Notes: a model not told the origin generated them from the letters alone. DNA of 64,000 nt from Lawsonibacter celer (GCF_014281125.1 NZ_JACOEA010000009.1:9356-73355), one strand, 5' to 3'; shown: positions 32,024-41,101, counted from the first letter of the stretch. Numbers and translations are program-made.

Positions 32024-34348
32024 TTACTTCAGAAGCCTGCGGATCCTGGCTTTCATCTCCGGCGTGAGGGCCTTGGCCGCCAGGCGGTAGGGCAGGGAGG
32101 GAAGGGAGAGGTAGTCCCGCTCCACCTTCTCATAGGGGCGGGCGGCAAAGGCGGCGAAAAACGCGGCGCGCCTGGGGTTGGCCTTCAGCGGGGAGGCCAG
32201 CCGGGGGTTTCCCGCCACAGCCTCGTCCAGGGGGCGCTCCACCTGACCAAAGTCAGGGGAGAGGGCCTGGAACACGGCCGCTCCCTTTTCGCTGTTGACC
32301 AGAACCATGGACACGCCCTTGTCCCGCTCCACGGGCAGGGTCAGCTTCTCATCCAGTCCCCAGTAGTCGGCCAGGGTGAAATCCGCCGGCCGGCTGGTGC
32401 TGGTGTACTGGCACCGGGCGCAGGAGGGGCGCAGGAAGAGCTGCATGCCGAAGCCCCGGCCGTAGGGGGTGCGGTTGAAGTCCTCGCTGTACACGGTGCC
32501 GTCCGAGAGGCGGGCGGTAAAATACGGGTGGCTCCAGCCGTGGGATTTGTCCTTGAAGCGCACGTCGGTCACCCGGGCGCCCCGGGATTGGCCCAGGTTC
32601 CCGGCATAGGCCCGGAACACAGCGGGGGAGGGGACGCCGTGGCACACCAGGTCGCAGGTGAGCAGGTTTTCATAGTCTTTGCCCAGGTAGCGCAGCAGGC
32701 CGTCGATCTGGCAGGGCACGCCGGAGAAGAGCACGGGGGTCCCAGAGTCCAGCAGTTCCTTGGCCTGGCGGAAGGCACCGCCGATCTCGCTCTGCACATA
32801 CTTGGAGCCGCGCATGGGGGCCAGCTCCTCCAGGCTGCGGGCGCAGACATGGCGGACGGTCAGCCCCGGCCCCAGCACCGCGCCGAACACCGCGCCCCCC
32901 TGGTCCAGGGTGCGGCGGGCCAGCAAGGAGAAGAAGCCGCCGGAGGAGGAGGCCGTGCGCTCGGCCTCGTCGGCGTTCCACACCGCGTGGGCCTTTTCCG
33001 GGGCGGGGCCAGGGGTTCGTGGGTTCACAATGGGACAGGTATGCTCGCACTTGCGGCAGAGGATGCAGGAATCCCCTACCACAGGGCGGAGAAAGCCCTC
33101 GTGGTCGGGCTGCATGGAGATGGCATCCACTGGGCATACCGAGGCGCAGGCGGCGCAGCCGGTACAGTCCTCGGCCCTGCAGAGCACGGGACGGCTGGCC
33201 GGCGGGGTGGGTGCGTCCGGGGGAGCCGGCATGTCCGCCCCCTCCAGGGCAGCCTTCAGATAGGACAGGGAGTCGGCCCGGGTCTCCTCCAGGCGGGCGT
33301 TGACCGCCTCGTAGTCCATGGGCGCGTCCACCGGGGCGGTGGCGTCCAGACCGATGACCCGGTCGGTACAGCCCAGGCGGGAGAGCAGACTGTAGATGCG
33401 GGAGAAGGTGGGCTCGGCCCGCTCCTTGGGGGACATGGAGGTGAAGAAGGGCCGGCCGAACTGCAGGGAAAACACGGCCCCGTGGAAGGAATTAGTGACC
33501 ACATAGGAGGCCCCTTGGAACAGCCCCAAAAACTCCTTGGGACCGGCGTCAAAGACCAGGTCCCTGGCGCCGGGAATCTTCCGCCTGGCGCCGGCCAGCT
33601 GCACGATGGGCAGGCCGGTGCGCTCGGACAGGGCGAGGGCGTAGGGGGCCGCCTCTCCCGGGTCGGAGACAAAGTAGCACAGGATGTAGGGGCCGCTCCC
33701 CTTGGGGGGCGCGGCCAGGGCTGCCCAGTCCTCCCGGCGCAGCAGGAGCGTGGGGTCCAGCACCACCCGGGCCTCCCGCCCGGTCATCTGCTCCAGCAGG
33801 ACCTGGCCCCGCTTTTCCCGCACGGAGAGGGCGGAGAAGGGGGCCAGATAGTCCCGCAGCTGGGCGGCCTTGTCCTCCGGCAGTTGGGGCACCCCCAGGC
33901 TGGGGGCGTAGGCGATCCGGCGGCCCTCCCGGACAAAGGCCAGGAGAAAGGAAGGGTCGAACTGCTGGTTCTGAAAGATGTATGGGTTCCAGATCTGATC
34001 GCTGCCCGCCACATACACGTCATAGGCCGGCGGTTGGGCATTGAGCTGATCAAAGGAGGTGTATTGCCGGGGAGAGAGGACCATCTCCTGGGTCACAAAG
34101 GCCTCAAAACGGTCAAAACGGCGCTTGAAGGGGGCATAGTGGAGCGCAGTATGGACGTCAGAGACCGTGTCCCTCAGGCTGCCGGACTTTTTAAACAGCT
34201 GGTTGGTGCGGGTGGTGTGGGTGAGGCGGTAGTCAATGATCTCGCATTCGTGCCCCAGGCCCTGAATGGCCCGCATGGTGGCGTAGGCCTGCAGCTGGGC
34301 CCCGTAGTGGTGGGCAAAATGAAAGGTGATCAGTCCGGTATGCAGCAT
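32024..34348 (-). CDS. Polysaccharide pyruvyl transferase fused to F420-hydrogenase-beta-like iron-sulfur protein
   Basis: A 774-residue fusion. Residues 1-360 are a WcaK-type pyruvyl transferase (GLITFHFAHHYGAQLQAYAT, VAGSDQIWNP, VVTNSFHGAVFSLQFGRPF). Two 4Fe-4S motifs follow (CTGCAACASVCP and CILCRKCEHTCP, about 390-435), then an FrhB/FdhB domain with SSGGFFSLLA, GSKYVQSEIG, FSGVPCQIDGL and CHGVPSP, and a C-terminal CARCQY site. The two halves are often adjacent genes in gut bacteria and probably act in surface glycan modification. AGGAGG is seven bases before the ATG. No glycan cluster surrounds it. Confidence 0.85.
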   Translation of the reverse strand: MLHTGLITFHFAHHYGAQLQAYATMRAIQGLGHECEIIDYRLTHTTRTNQLFKKSGSLRDTVSDVHTALHYAPFKRRFDRFEAFVTQEMVLSPRQYTSFDQLNAQPPAYDVYVAGSDQIWNPYIFQNQQFDPSFLLAFVREGRRIAYAPSLGVPQLPEDKAAQLRDYLAPFSALSVREKRGQVLLEQMTGREARVVLDPTLLLRREDWAALAAPPKGSGPYILCYFVSDPGEAAPYALALSERTGLPIVQLAGARRKIPGARDLVFDAGPKEFLGLFQGASYVVTNSFHGAVFSLQFGRPFFTSMSPKERAEPTFSRIYSLLSRLGCTDRVIGLDATAPVDAPMDYEAVNARLEETRADSLSYLKAALEGADMPAPPDAPTPPASRPVLCRAEDCTGCAACASVCPVDAISMQPDHEGFLRPVVGDSCILCRKCEHTCPIVNPRTPGPAPEKAHAVWNADEAERTASSSGGFFSLLARRTLDQGGAVFGAVLGPGLTVRHVCARSLEELAPMRGSKYVQSEIGGAFRQAKELLDSGTPVLFSGVPCQIDGLLRYLGKDYENLLTCDLVCHGVPSPAVFRAYAGNLGQSRGARVTDVRFKDKSHGWSHPYFTARLSDGTVYSEDFNRTPYGRGFGMQLFLRPSCARCQYTSTSRPADFTLADYWGLDEKLTLPVERDKGVSMVLVNSEKGAAVFQALSPDFGQVERPLDEAVAGNPRLASPLKANPRRAAFFAAFAARPYEKVERDYLSLPSLPYRLAAKALTPEMKARIRRLLK

Positions 34349-34395
34349 TGCGCTTCCTCCTAAACGGGAAAATCAGGTTCCGCTCTGCGGCTGTT

Positions 34396-34511
34396 CTGCC
34401 GCAAACGCGGAGCGTTTCGCGGCAGATCGGCATCGTCCGCGGTTTCGCCCGCAGGGCGGGAGCGGAGCGCGCCGGGAACAGGTATAACAGCCGCCCTGCG
34501 GCTATTATACC
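34396..34511 (-). promoter_or_regulatory. Promoter with 14-bp palindrome and hairpinned leader
   Basis: On the minus strand an extended -10, TGGTATAAT (plus 34504-34512), lies in one arm of an inverted repeat: 34481-34494 and 34498-34511 match at 13 of 14 positions. A second imperfect hairpin (34396-34425) sits in the 5' leader of the fusion gene. The remainder of 34349-34702 holds no gene. On the plus strand TAAAAT boxes near 34651 and 34656 lack a convincing -35. Confidence 0.55.
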
Positions 34512-34702
34512 ACAAAAGGGCCGGGGTTGTACATGTCCGATTGGATGGGGGCAGGAAATTGCGGTTTTGCGCCTATCCGGCGGAAAATACTTTTGAAATT
34601 CTGACACAGGTTCTCTTTTGTCTATGGTGCGGCGCTCTGTGGTGTCCTAAAATAAAATAGAATCATTGACTTGTTTTAAATGGAAAGGAGTGTGCCATCG
34701 TC

Positions 34703-35683
34703 GTGGGTTTTACCGACCGAATTAAAATCTTCGGTGTGTCCAAGGCGCTGGACTATCTGGAAAAGGACCCGGACACCAATCTCCCGAAGCTCATGGAGTG
34801 GGTGGACAAATTTGGGGGAGAACGGATTGTGCCGGCTTATCAGGACGTATTTCACCGTGCGCTGTCCGACCCGAGCAACAACTGGTACCAGCTGATTAAA
34901 AGCATGTATTCAGACATTGACAACCGGGTGCTGAAAAAGATTTTTGAGAATTTTATCATCCATGCCGGGCTGCTGGATTGGACGGCTCACAACGCCGCGG
35001 GCGGCTGGCCGGAGGGGGCGGCGCCCTGGGCGACGCTGATCGACCCGTCCATGGCCTGCAAAATGGAGTGCAAAGGCTGCGGAGCCGCGGTCTACGGAGT
35101 GCGGCCGGCCATGGAATTTGACAGCCTGGACGAGGAGATCGTGGCCCGCAAAGCCAAGGGGACCCACCTGTACATTTTCAATCTGAGCAACCTGCTGGAG
35201 CGGGAGGAAGAAATGATTGCGCTGTGCAACAAGCACAGCGATTGTGTGTTCGCCGTGTTTACCGTGCCTGGGACTATTACAGACCGGCTGGCCGAGGATA
35301 TGCTGCGGGTGCGCAATCTGTTTCCCGCTATCTGTATGCGCGGCCCGCGGCCCCTGCCATCGGAGGAGGAGGCCATGGCGCTGCTTCGGCGCTACAAGCT
35401 CCCCTTTGGCGTGGCTTGTCCCTGCACCGCCGAAAATGTGGAGCAGGTGGGTACCGAGGAATATTACGATAGGCTCATCGCGCTGGGGGCCAAGTTCTGC
35501 TGGTTCTTTACCTGCCCGGCGGTAAGCCCGGAGGATCCGGCGGGGCCCATGCAGCTGTCTGAGCTGCACCAGCGAGTAAAGGCATTCCGGAAGAGCAAGC
35601 CCCTGCTCACCCTGGATTTCTGGGACCGGCCCAGCCCGTCGGCGGTGGGCCGGCAGGGGGCGGAACAGGAGGCGCTGGGATGA
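34703..35683 (+). CDS. Degenerate radical-SAM-like protein coupled to ahcY
   Basis: A 326-residue protein. Residues 110-132 read ATLIDPSMACKMECKGCGAA, with a radical-SAM-like C-x3-C-x2-C (Cys119, 123, 126). From memory, it resembles a larger clostridial radical-SAM family with a DPTxxCNLxCxGCWAAEYG motif, across both the N-terminal helical region (NLPKLMEWVDKF, IKSMYSDID) and the barrel. The expected GGEP segment is instead IFNLSNLLERE, and the usual C-terminal part is missing, so catalysis is doubtful. The GTG start has GGAAAGGAG about 12 bases upstream. It overlaps ahcY by four bases (ATGA), implying a tied function in SAM/SAH metabolism or methylation. Confidence 0.75.
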   Translation: MGFTDRIKIFGVSKALDYLEKDPDTNLPKLMEWVDKFGGERIVPAYQDVFHRALSDPSNNWYQLIKSMYSDIDNRVLKKIFENFIIHAGLLDWTAHNAAGGWPEGAAPWATLIDPSMACKMECKGCGAAVYGVRPAMEFDSLDEEIVARKAKGTHLYIFNLSNLLEREEEMIALCNKHSDCVFAVFTVPGTITDRLAEDMLRVRNLFPAICMRGPRPLPSEEEAMALLRRYKLPFGVACPCTAENVEQVGTEEYYDRLIALGAKFCWFFTCPAVSPEDPAGPMQLSELHQRVKAFRKSKPLLTLDFWDRPSPSAVGRQGAEQEALG

Positions 35684-36924
35684 GTATTGTAAAAGATGAA
35701 GCGCTGGCGGAATCCGGCCGCCGCAAGATCCGCTGGGTGCGGGACTTTATGCCCGCCCTGGGCGGGATTGAGGCCCGCTTTGAGCGGGAGCGCCCCTTTG
35801 CGGGTCTGAGGATCGCAGTTTCGGTCCACCTGGAGGCCAAGACCGCCAATCTGGGCTATGTGCTCCAAAAGGGTGGGGCCCAGGTGTATCTGACCGGCTC
35901 TAACCCCCTGTCTACCCAGGATGATGTGGCCGCCGGACTGGCCAGTATGGGGGTGGAGACCTTCGGCATCCACGGTGCGTCCGCCGAGGAGTATGAGGGG
36001 CACCTGGTCGAGACGCTGAAGTGCAGGCCCCATCTGATTGTGGACGATGGAGGCGATCTGGTCCATCTGCTGGGGGACAAGTGCGCCGCGCTGGGGGAGC
36101 ATCTCATCGGCGGCTGTGAGGAGACCACGACCGGCATCCTGCGCCTCAAGGCCCGGGAGCGGGAGGGCATCCTGCCCTGCCCTATGATGGCGGTGAACGA
36201 CGCCAAGGCCAAGCACTACTACGACAACAAATACGGCACCGGGCAGTCCGTATGGGACGCCATCATGCACACCACCAACCTGATTGTGGCGGGCAAGACC
36301 GTGGTGGTGGCCGGATACGGCTGGTGCGGCAAGGGGGTCGCCATGCGGGCTAAGGGAATGGGGGCCGACGTGATCGTCACCGAGGTGGACCCCTTCAAGG
36401 CCCTGGACGCCACCATGAACGGCTTCCGGGTGATGCCCATGGCGGAGGCTGCCCGATATGGAGACGTGTTTGTTACGGTCACGGGGTGCAGGGACGTGAT
36501 CACCCCAGCCCATTTCGCGGTGATGAAGCACAACGCCCTGCTGTCCAACGCCGGCCACTTTGACTGCGAGGTGGATGTGGCGGGGCTGGCCGCCCTGGCG
36601 GTGAAGCGGGAGGCGCGCCGGGAGAACATCGTGGGGTACACCCTGCCCGACGGGCGGGTGCTCAATGTCATCGGCGAGGGACGCCTGGTGAATCTGGCGG
36701 CGGGCAACGGCCACCCGGCGGAGATCATGGATATGTCCTTCGCGGTACAGGCCCTGGCCCTGGAGTGGCTGGTGAAGCATCGGGCGCAGCTGGAGAAAAA
36801 GGTATACCAGGTCCCCGGCGAGATCGACGATGAGATCGGCCGGGTGAAGCTGGCCGCCATGGGTCTGGCGATTGACGCCCTCACGCCGGAGCAGGAGGCG
36901 TATCTCAGCGGCTGGAAGGCCTGA
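35680..36924 (+). CDS. ahcY: Adenosylhomocysteinase (SAH hydrolase)
   Basis: Hydrolyses S-adenosylhomocysteine to adenosine and homocysteine. The 414-residue form lacks the 40-residue insertion of the eukaryote/proteobacterial type and resembles the archaeal/Thermotoga enzyme. Visible are VSVHLEAKTANL, GGCEETTTGILRL, NDAKAKHYYDNKYGTGQS, NAD-binding VAGYGWCGKG, SNAGHFDCEVD and NLAAGNGHPAEIMDMSF. The conserved C-terminal Lys/Tyr tail is replaced by SGWKA. Many Firmicutes use the Pfs/LuxS route instead, so its presence here is notable. It feeds homocysteine to the methionine genes at 49-55 kb. Confidence 0.94.
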   Translation: MSIVKDEALAESGRRKIRWVRDFMPALGGIEARFERERPFAGLRIAVSVHLEAKTANLGYVLQKGGAQVYLTGSNPLSTQDDVAAGLASMGVETFGIHGASAEEYEGHLVETLKCRPHLIVDDGGDLVHLLGDKCAALGEHLIGGCEETTTGILRLKAREREGILPCPMMAVNDAKAKHYYDNKYGTGQSVWDAIMHTTNLIVAGKTVVVAGYGWCGKGVAMRAKGMGADVIVTEVDPFKALDATMNGFRVMPMAEAARYGDVFVTVTGCRDVITPAHFAVMKHNALLSNAGHFDCEVDVAGLAALAVKREARRENIVGYTLPDGRVLNVIGEGRLVNLAAGNGHPAEIMDMSFAVQALALEWLVKHRAQLEKKVYQVPGEIDDEIGRVKLAAMGLAIDALTPEQEAYLSGWKA

Positions 36925-36966
36925 GGGTTTCGGTATGGGCTTCATACAAACCCGGCAATCTGTCTA

Positions 36967-36995
36967 TTGCAGTTTTGCGGACAAGCCGGTAGAAT
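36967..36995 (+). promoter_or_regulatory. Promoter of the metK transcript
   Basis: TTGCAG (36967-36972), 17-bp spacer, TAGAAT (36990-36995), about 20 bases before the SAM-I aptamer. No terminator was seen between ahcY and this promoter, so ahcY read-through into the riboswitch is possible. Confidence 0.65.
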
Positions 36996-37014
36996 ACCAA
37001 TGTAAAATCGAATA

Positions 37015-37113
37015 GCCTTATCAAGAGCGGCGGAGGGAACGGCCCAATGAAGCCCGGCAACCTGCAAAGGCAAGGTGCCAAATCCGGCGGTGTACGCATC
37101 GGAAGATGAGAAG
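37015..37113 (+). promoter_or_regulatory. SAM-I (S-box) riboswitch aptamer
   Basis: The conserved S-box elements occur in order: CTTATCAAGAG, GGAGGGA, CGGCCCAATGAAGCCCGGCA (P2-P3 junction with the kink turn), AAGGTGCCAAATCC, and GGAAGATGAGAAG closing P1. SAM binding stabilises P1 and lets the following terminator form, switching metK off. Confidence 0.95.
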
Positions 37114-37129
37114 CGACCAATATCTCCCT

Positions 37130-37164
37130 GCGCGCTCCGCCGCCCGGCGGGGCGCGCGGTTTTT
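37130..37164 (+). terminator. SAM-I expression-platform terminator
   Basis: CGCGCTCCGCC (37131-37141) pairs with GGCGGGGCGCG (37146-37156), extended by one G-C pair, followed by TTTTT at 37160-37164. It lies 17 bases after the aptamer and before the metK ribosome site. Confidence 0.9.
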
Positions 37165-37197
37165 GATTGGGGCAAGAGAAAGAAAGGAACGATACAT

Positions 37198-38379
37198 ATG
37201 GCAAAGCGTCTGTTTACCTCGGAGTCTGTGACCGAGGGACATCCCGACAAAGTCTGCGACCAGATTTCCGACGCGGTCCTGGACGACATCTTGGCTGCTG
37301 ACCCCAACGCCCATGTGGCGTGCGAGACCTTTACCACCACGGGTATTGTTACCGTGATGGGCGAGATCACAACCTCCCACTACACTGACATCCCGTCCAT
37401 CGTGCGCCGCACAGTGGAGCGCATTGGCTATACCGACCCGGCCTACGGCTTCGACTACCGCTCTTGCGCGGTGATGACCGCCATTGACGAGCAGTCTCCC
37501 GATATCGCTATGGGCGTCAACCAGTCCTTTGAGGCCCAGAACGGCGGCATGGACGCCGCCGACCTGATCGGCGCCGGCGACCAGGGCATGATGTTTGGCT
37601 ACGCCTGCGACGAGACCCCCGAGCTGATGCCCGCGCCCATCTCCATGGCCCACCAGCTGGCCAAGAAGCTCACCGACGTGCGCAAGTCCGGCGAGCTGTC
37701 TTGGCTGCGCCCCGACGGCAAGAGCCAAGTCACCGTGGAGTACGGCGACGACGGCCAGGTGCTCCGTTGCCCCGCCATCGTAGTGTCTACCCAGCACGAT
37801 CCGGACATCGCTCTGAAGGACCTGCGGGAGGCCATTGTGGAGACCATCATCAAGCCCGTCATTCCCGCAAAGTATATCGACCAGGAAACCAAGTTTTATG
37901 TCAACCCCACTGGCCGCTTTGTGGTCGGCGGTCCTGTGGGTGATACCGGTCTGACCGGCCGCAAGATTATCGTGGACACCTACGGTGGCAGCGCCGCCCA
38001 CGGCGGTGGCTGCTTCTCCGGCAAGGACCCCACCAAGGTGGACCGCTCCGCCGCTTACATGGCCCGCTATATTGCCAAGAACCTGGTGGCCGCCGGCCTG
38101 GCCAAGAAGTGCCAGATTGAGCTGGCCTACGCCATCGGCGTGGCCCACCCGGTCTCCGTCCTGGTGGATACCTACGGCACCGGCGTGCTCCCCGAGGAGA
38201 AGCTGTCCGACATCGTCAATGAGTGCTTTGACATGCGCCCGGCCAAGATCATCGAGCATCTGGACCTGCGCCGTCCCATCTATGAGCAGACCGCGGCCTA
38301 CGGCCACTTCGGCCGCACCGACGTGGACCTGCCCTGGGAGCACCTGGACATGGTGGAAAAGCTGAAGAGCTACCTGTAA
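37198..38379 (+). CDS. metK: S-adenosylmethionine synthetase
   Basis: Makes SAM from methionine and ATP. The 393 residues contain [53 protein letters not shown] and the phosphate loop [16 protein letters not shown] (Cys where Ala is usual). GAAAGGAA lies about ten bases before the ATG. An open frame extends upstream through the riboswitch but is not coding. Controlled by the S-box leader. Confidence 0.97.
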   Translation: MAKRLFTSESVTEGHPDKVCDQISDAVLDDILAADPNAHVACETFTTTGIVTVMGEITTSHYTDIPSIVRRTVERIGYTDPAYGFDYRSCAVMTAIDEQSPDIAMGVNQSFEAQNGGMDAADLIGAGDQGMMFGYACDETPELMPAPISMAHQLAKKLTDVRKSGELSWLRPDGKSQVTVEYGDDGQVLRCPAIVVSTQHDPDIALKDLREAIVETIIKPVIPAKYIDQETKFYVNPTGRFVVGGPVGDTGLTGRKIIVDTYGGSAAHGGGCFSGKDPTKVDRSAAYMARYIAKNLVAAGLAKKCQIELAYAIGVAHPVSVLVDTYGTGVLPEEKLSDIVNECFDMRPAKIIEHLDLRRPIYEQTAAYGHFGRTDVDLPWEHLDMVEKLKSYL

Positions 38380-38399
38380 CTGGATAAAGCGACTGTAGG

Positions 38400-38437
38400 A
38401 TCCCGCCCCCTGCCAATGGCAGGGGGCGGGATTTTTG
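38400..38437 (+). terminator. Terminator of metK
   Basis: A perfect 15-bp stem, ATCCCGCCCCCTGCC with GGCAGGGGGCGGGAT, AAT loop, then TTTTT. Confidence 0.95.
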
Positions 38438-38517
38438 CGTCTCAAGGAGTGTTCAGATCGGACAGAGGGATAGACACTCCCCCTGGACCCCAAAATGTGG
38501 GGAAAACCAACAAAACT

Positions 38518-38647
38518 GTTGTGGGAAACCACAACGCTTTCAAAAAGACGCAGGAAACCCGGGTCCCGCCGATAGGTGGGAAAGCCTTGTAGGCCAGCTG
38601 TTTGTAAAAAAGATGGGGCTGGCGTAAAAGTTGGCCTCTGAATTGCA
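38518..38647 (+). promoter_or_regulatory. Relic sigma-54 promoter and activator palindrome
   Basis: TGGCCTC-TGAA-TTGCA (38632-38647) has GG and GC at the -24/-12 spacing of sigma-54 promoters. About 100 bases upstream, GTTGTGG-GAAA-CCACAAC (38518-38535) is a perfect inverted repeat suited to a bacterial enhancer-binding protein. Both precede the thiolase remnant. The 38438-38695 stretch holds no gene. Confidence 0.6.
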
Positions 38648-38695
38648 ATGGTATAAGTGCAGGAAAGACAAAGCGCAGCAAAAGGGGGATTTGCT

Positions 38696-39004
38696 ATGGA
38701 TAGGACGCTCAGGCGGCCCGGCTCCCCCTATCCCAACCAGATGGAGTTTACCGGCTATAAGGCCTCTGTGCCCGGCGCGGGCGACAATATTCCCATGATT
38801 CAGACTGCGGAGAACCTGGCGGTCCGGTACAGTCTTACCCGGGAGGAGTGCGACGCCTTTGTACTGGGCAGCCATCAGAAGGCGGCGGAGGCCTGGGAGA
38901 AGGGGTGGTTTGCCGACCAGGTGGTGCCTGTGACGGTCCCACAGAAGAAGGGGGATCCAAAGGTGGTGACCATGGATACTGACCGATTTGAGGCCGCGCT
39001 GTAA
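38696..39004 (+). pseudogene. Thiolase (acetyl-CoA acyltransferase) fragment
   Basis: A 102-residue reading frame matching only an internal part of a thiolase: IQTAENLAVRYSLTREECDAF, SHQKAAEAWEKGWF and VVPVTVPQKKGDPKVV. The N-terminal part with the nucleophilic cysteine and the C-terminal half with the GHP and CGG motifs are gone. It still has a ribosome site (AAAGGGGGA) and follows a sigma-54-like promoter. It ends at a TAA where BKACE-like sequence begins, so a deletion has joined two genes. Confidence 0.8.
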
Positions 39005-39007
39005 GAG

Positions 39008-39535
39008 GCCAGTCTGGACGCGGTGCTCAACCTGACCACCTTTTCGGCGCGTCAGGCGGTACAGCGCCGCTGGAGTTACGCCTGGGGCAACTGCGCCGTT
39101 GAAGCCGGAGCTGTGCTCCTTTGACGCAGGCACGATGAGCTGGGGCTGCGATCTGGTCTTTGAAAACACACCGGCGTTCCTGGCTGAGCTGTGCCGCTGT
39201 GTCAGCGAAGAGGGGGCATCAAGCCGGAAACTGAAATTTTTGACGGCCGCATGATGGGCAACGTGGCGTATTATATCAGGAATGGAATGCTGAAGTCCCC
39301 CTGCCACTACCAGTTTGTTCTGGGTGTGCTGGGCGGTCTGGAGGGCACGGTGGAAAACCTGCTCTTCCTGAAAAAACGTCTGCCGGAAGGGGCCACTTGG
39401 AGCGTAACCGGCATCGGCAGGGACCACATGGCCATGATGCTGGCCGGTCTGGCCCTGGGGTGTGACGGCCTACGGGTCGGCCTGGAGGACAATCTCTACC
39501 TCAGCCGCGGCGTCAAGGCTACCAATGTCCACCTA
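39008..39535 (+). pseudogene. BKACE / 3-keto-5-aminohexanoate cleavage enzyme-like remnant
   Basis: Conceptual translation across frames gives AVLNLTT, then KPELCSFDAGTMSWGCDLVF and EEGIKPETEIFD, then PCHYQFVLGVLGGLEG, WSVTGIGRDHMA and LRVGLEDNLYLSRGVKATN, all typical of the BKACE (DUF849/Kce) barrel. At least two frameshifts are needed (near 39100 and at the GGGGG run near 39213), the first third is missing, and the 3' end runs into the regulator remnant around 39535. Kce acts in lysine fermentation, but family members have other beta-keto acid substrates. Confidence 0.8.
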
Positions 39536-41029
39536 CTGTGCCATGGGGTGCGGAACCTTGTTTTGCAGGATCTGTCCGGGCAGTCTCTGGAGCGCGCCAA
39601 GCTGCTGATCCGGCAGGGGCTGGATTTTATGGAGGAGCACGGTGCGGTCCATCTCCAGGAGCTTGGCGGCCGCACTTTTGTTGCCGTGGCACACCTGCAT
39701 GGCGTGGAAGATAGCGTCCCGCTCCAGCGCGTCCTTGCGCCCTTTCAGCGTAAAACTGTGGAGGTCAGGGGAATCCGCGCGCTGCAGGCCGATGCGCTCT
39801 GACAGGAAGTCAAAATGGGGCACGTTTAATTCGCCATAGCCCAGCAGAACGGCCGCCCGCTCCAGGGTGTGCTCCAGTTCCTGTACATTGCCCGGCCAGT
39901 GATAGGTTTCAAAAAAGCGGTATACGTCGGGATGAATGCCGGTAATCGCCAGACCGTTGCACTGGTTCGTCCGCTTGATAAACAGCTCGCACAGCTCAGG
40001 CAGATCCTCAAGCCGGTCCCGCAGGGGAGGGGTAACCAGCTCCATGGTGTTGAGCCGGTAATAGAGGTCCGCACGGAACTGCCCGTCGTGTACCATCTGG
40101 GCCAGATCCCGGTTGGTGCTGCACACCAGCCGCACATCCAGCGGGATGGGGCGCACGCCGCCCACCCGTTCGATTTCCTTCTCCTGGAGCACCCGGAGCA
40201 GCTTGCCTGCAGAGTGATCGGCATCTCGCCGATCTCGTCCAGCAGGAGGGTGCCGTGGTTGGCCAATTCAAAGCGCCCCACCTTGCCCCGGCGGTCCGCA
40301 CCGGTAAAGGCCCCGGCCTCATAGCCGAAGAGCTCCGAATTCCAGCAGGTCCTTTGGAATGGCCGCGCAGTTGATTTTGACAAAGGGTTTTTCCGAGCGC
40401 TTGCTCAGCTTGTGGATCGCGTTGGCCACCAACTCCTTCCCAGTGCCGGTTTCACCGGAGATGCACACGGTAATGGTGGAGTTTGCCACCCGTCCAATCA
40501 GGCCCTTTAGTTTCTGAATCACCGGGGAGCTGCCCAGAATGTTGTCCAGCCCGGATTCCACCTGGTAGAGCTGGGCGAGGTGGGACTGATAAAGCTCGTT
40601 CTGGTGGCGCAGCAGCTCCATCTCTTCATGCAGGCGATTGGAGTCCTGGAAGTCGCGGATGACGCCCTCGGCCATAACGCCGACAATCTCTCCCCGGTAC
40701 CGGTCCCCATCGCGATAGATGGGCAGCCGGTTGCAGACCGTGGAGACGAGCACCCTGGAGCCTGACTTTTGACTGGCGACCGACATAAAGCGGCCCAGCT
40801 CCTCCTTACCATCCCGGAGCACCTGGGGAAGCCGGGTATTGGGGATGACTTCCCGGACAGGGCGGCCGATCAGCGCCTCCTGCCCATAGCCCAGATAGGC
40901 GGCGTACTCCCGACCGATAAACGTAATGCGCTCCTCACAGTCTATGGCGACGAAATAATAGAGAGATTCCAGGATGTCTCTGGCGATGCGGTTGAATGAC
41001 GATTCGTCCATTTGTGCCAGCCCTTCCAT
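39536..41029 (-). pseudogene. Sigma-54-dependent PAS-AAA-Fis regulator, frameshifted
   Basis: The N-terminal PAS domain (FVAIDCEERITFIGREYAAY) and the AAA start (ISGETGTGKE) are in one frame. An extra T near 40340 moves the GAFTGA-containing part ([28 protein letters not shown]) to a second frame. A one-base loss near 40205 puts the rest ([29 protein letters not shown], Fis-like GNKSAAAKLLEMDRT) in a third. The C-terminus is replaced by non-family sequence. It resembles the intact regulator at 61163, so it is probably the dead activator of the decayed locus. Confidence 0.87.
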
Positions 41030-41101
41030 GAACGTCTACGTGCTCCGGCGGCGGAAAAAAGGGATTCGCAGCCCGGGGTTACAATAGACAGATTTTGATT
41101 T

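Noticed and set aside
32528..34363. Long plus-strand open frame opposite the pyruvyl-transferase fusion
   Set aside because: Gly/Gln/His-rich low-complexity translation typical of a shadow frame; the minus-strand fusion has clear motifs throughout.
34600..34700. Possible S-box or other riboswitch before the radical-SAM-like/ahcY pair
   Set aside because: None of the conserved S-box or SAH-riboswitch segments could be found in this leader.
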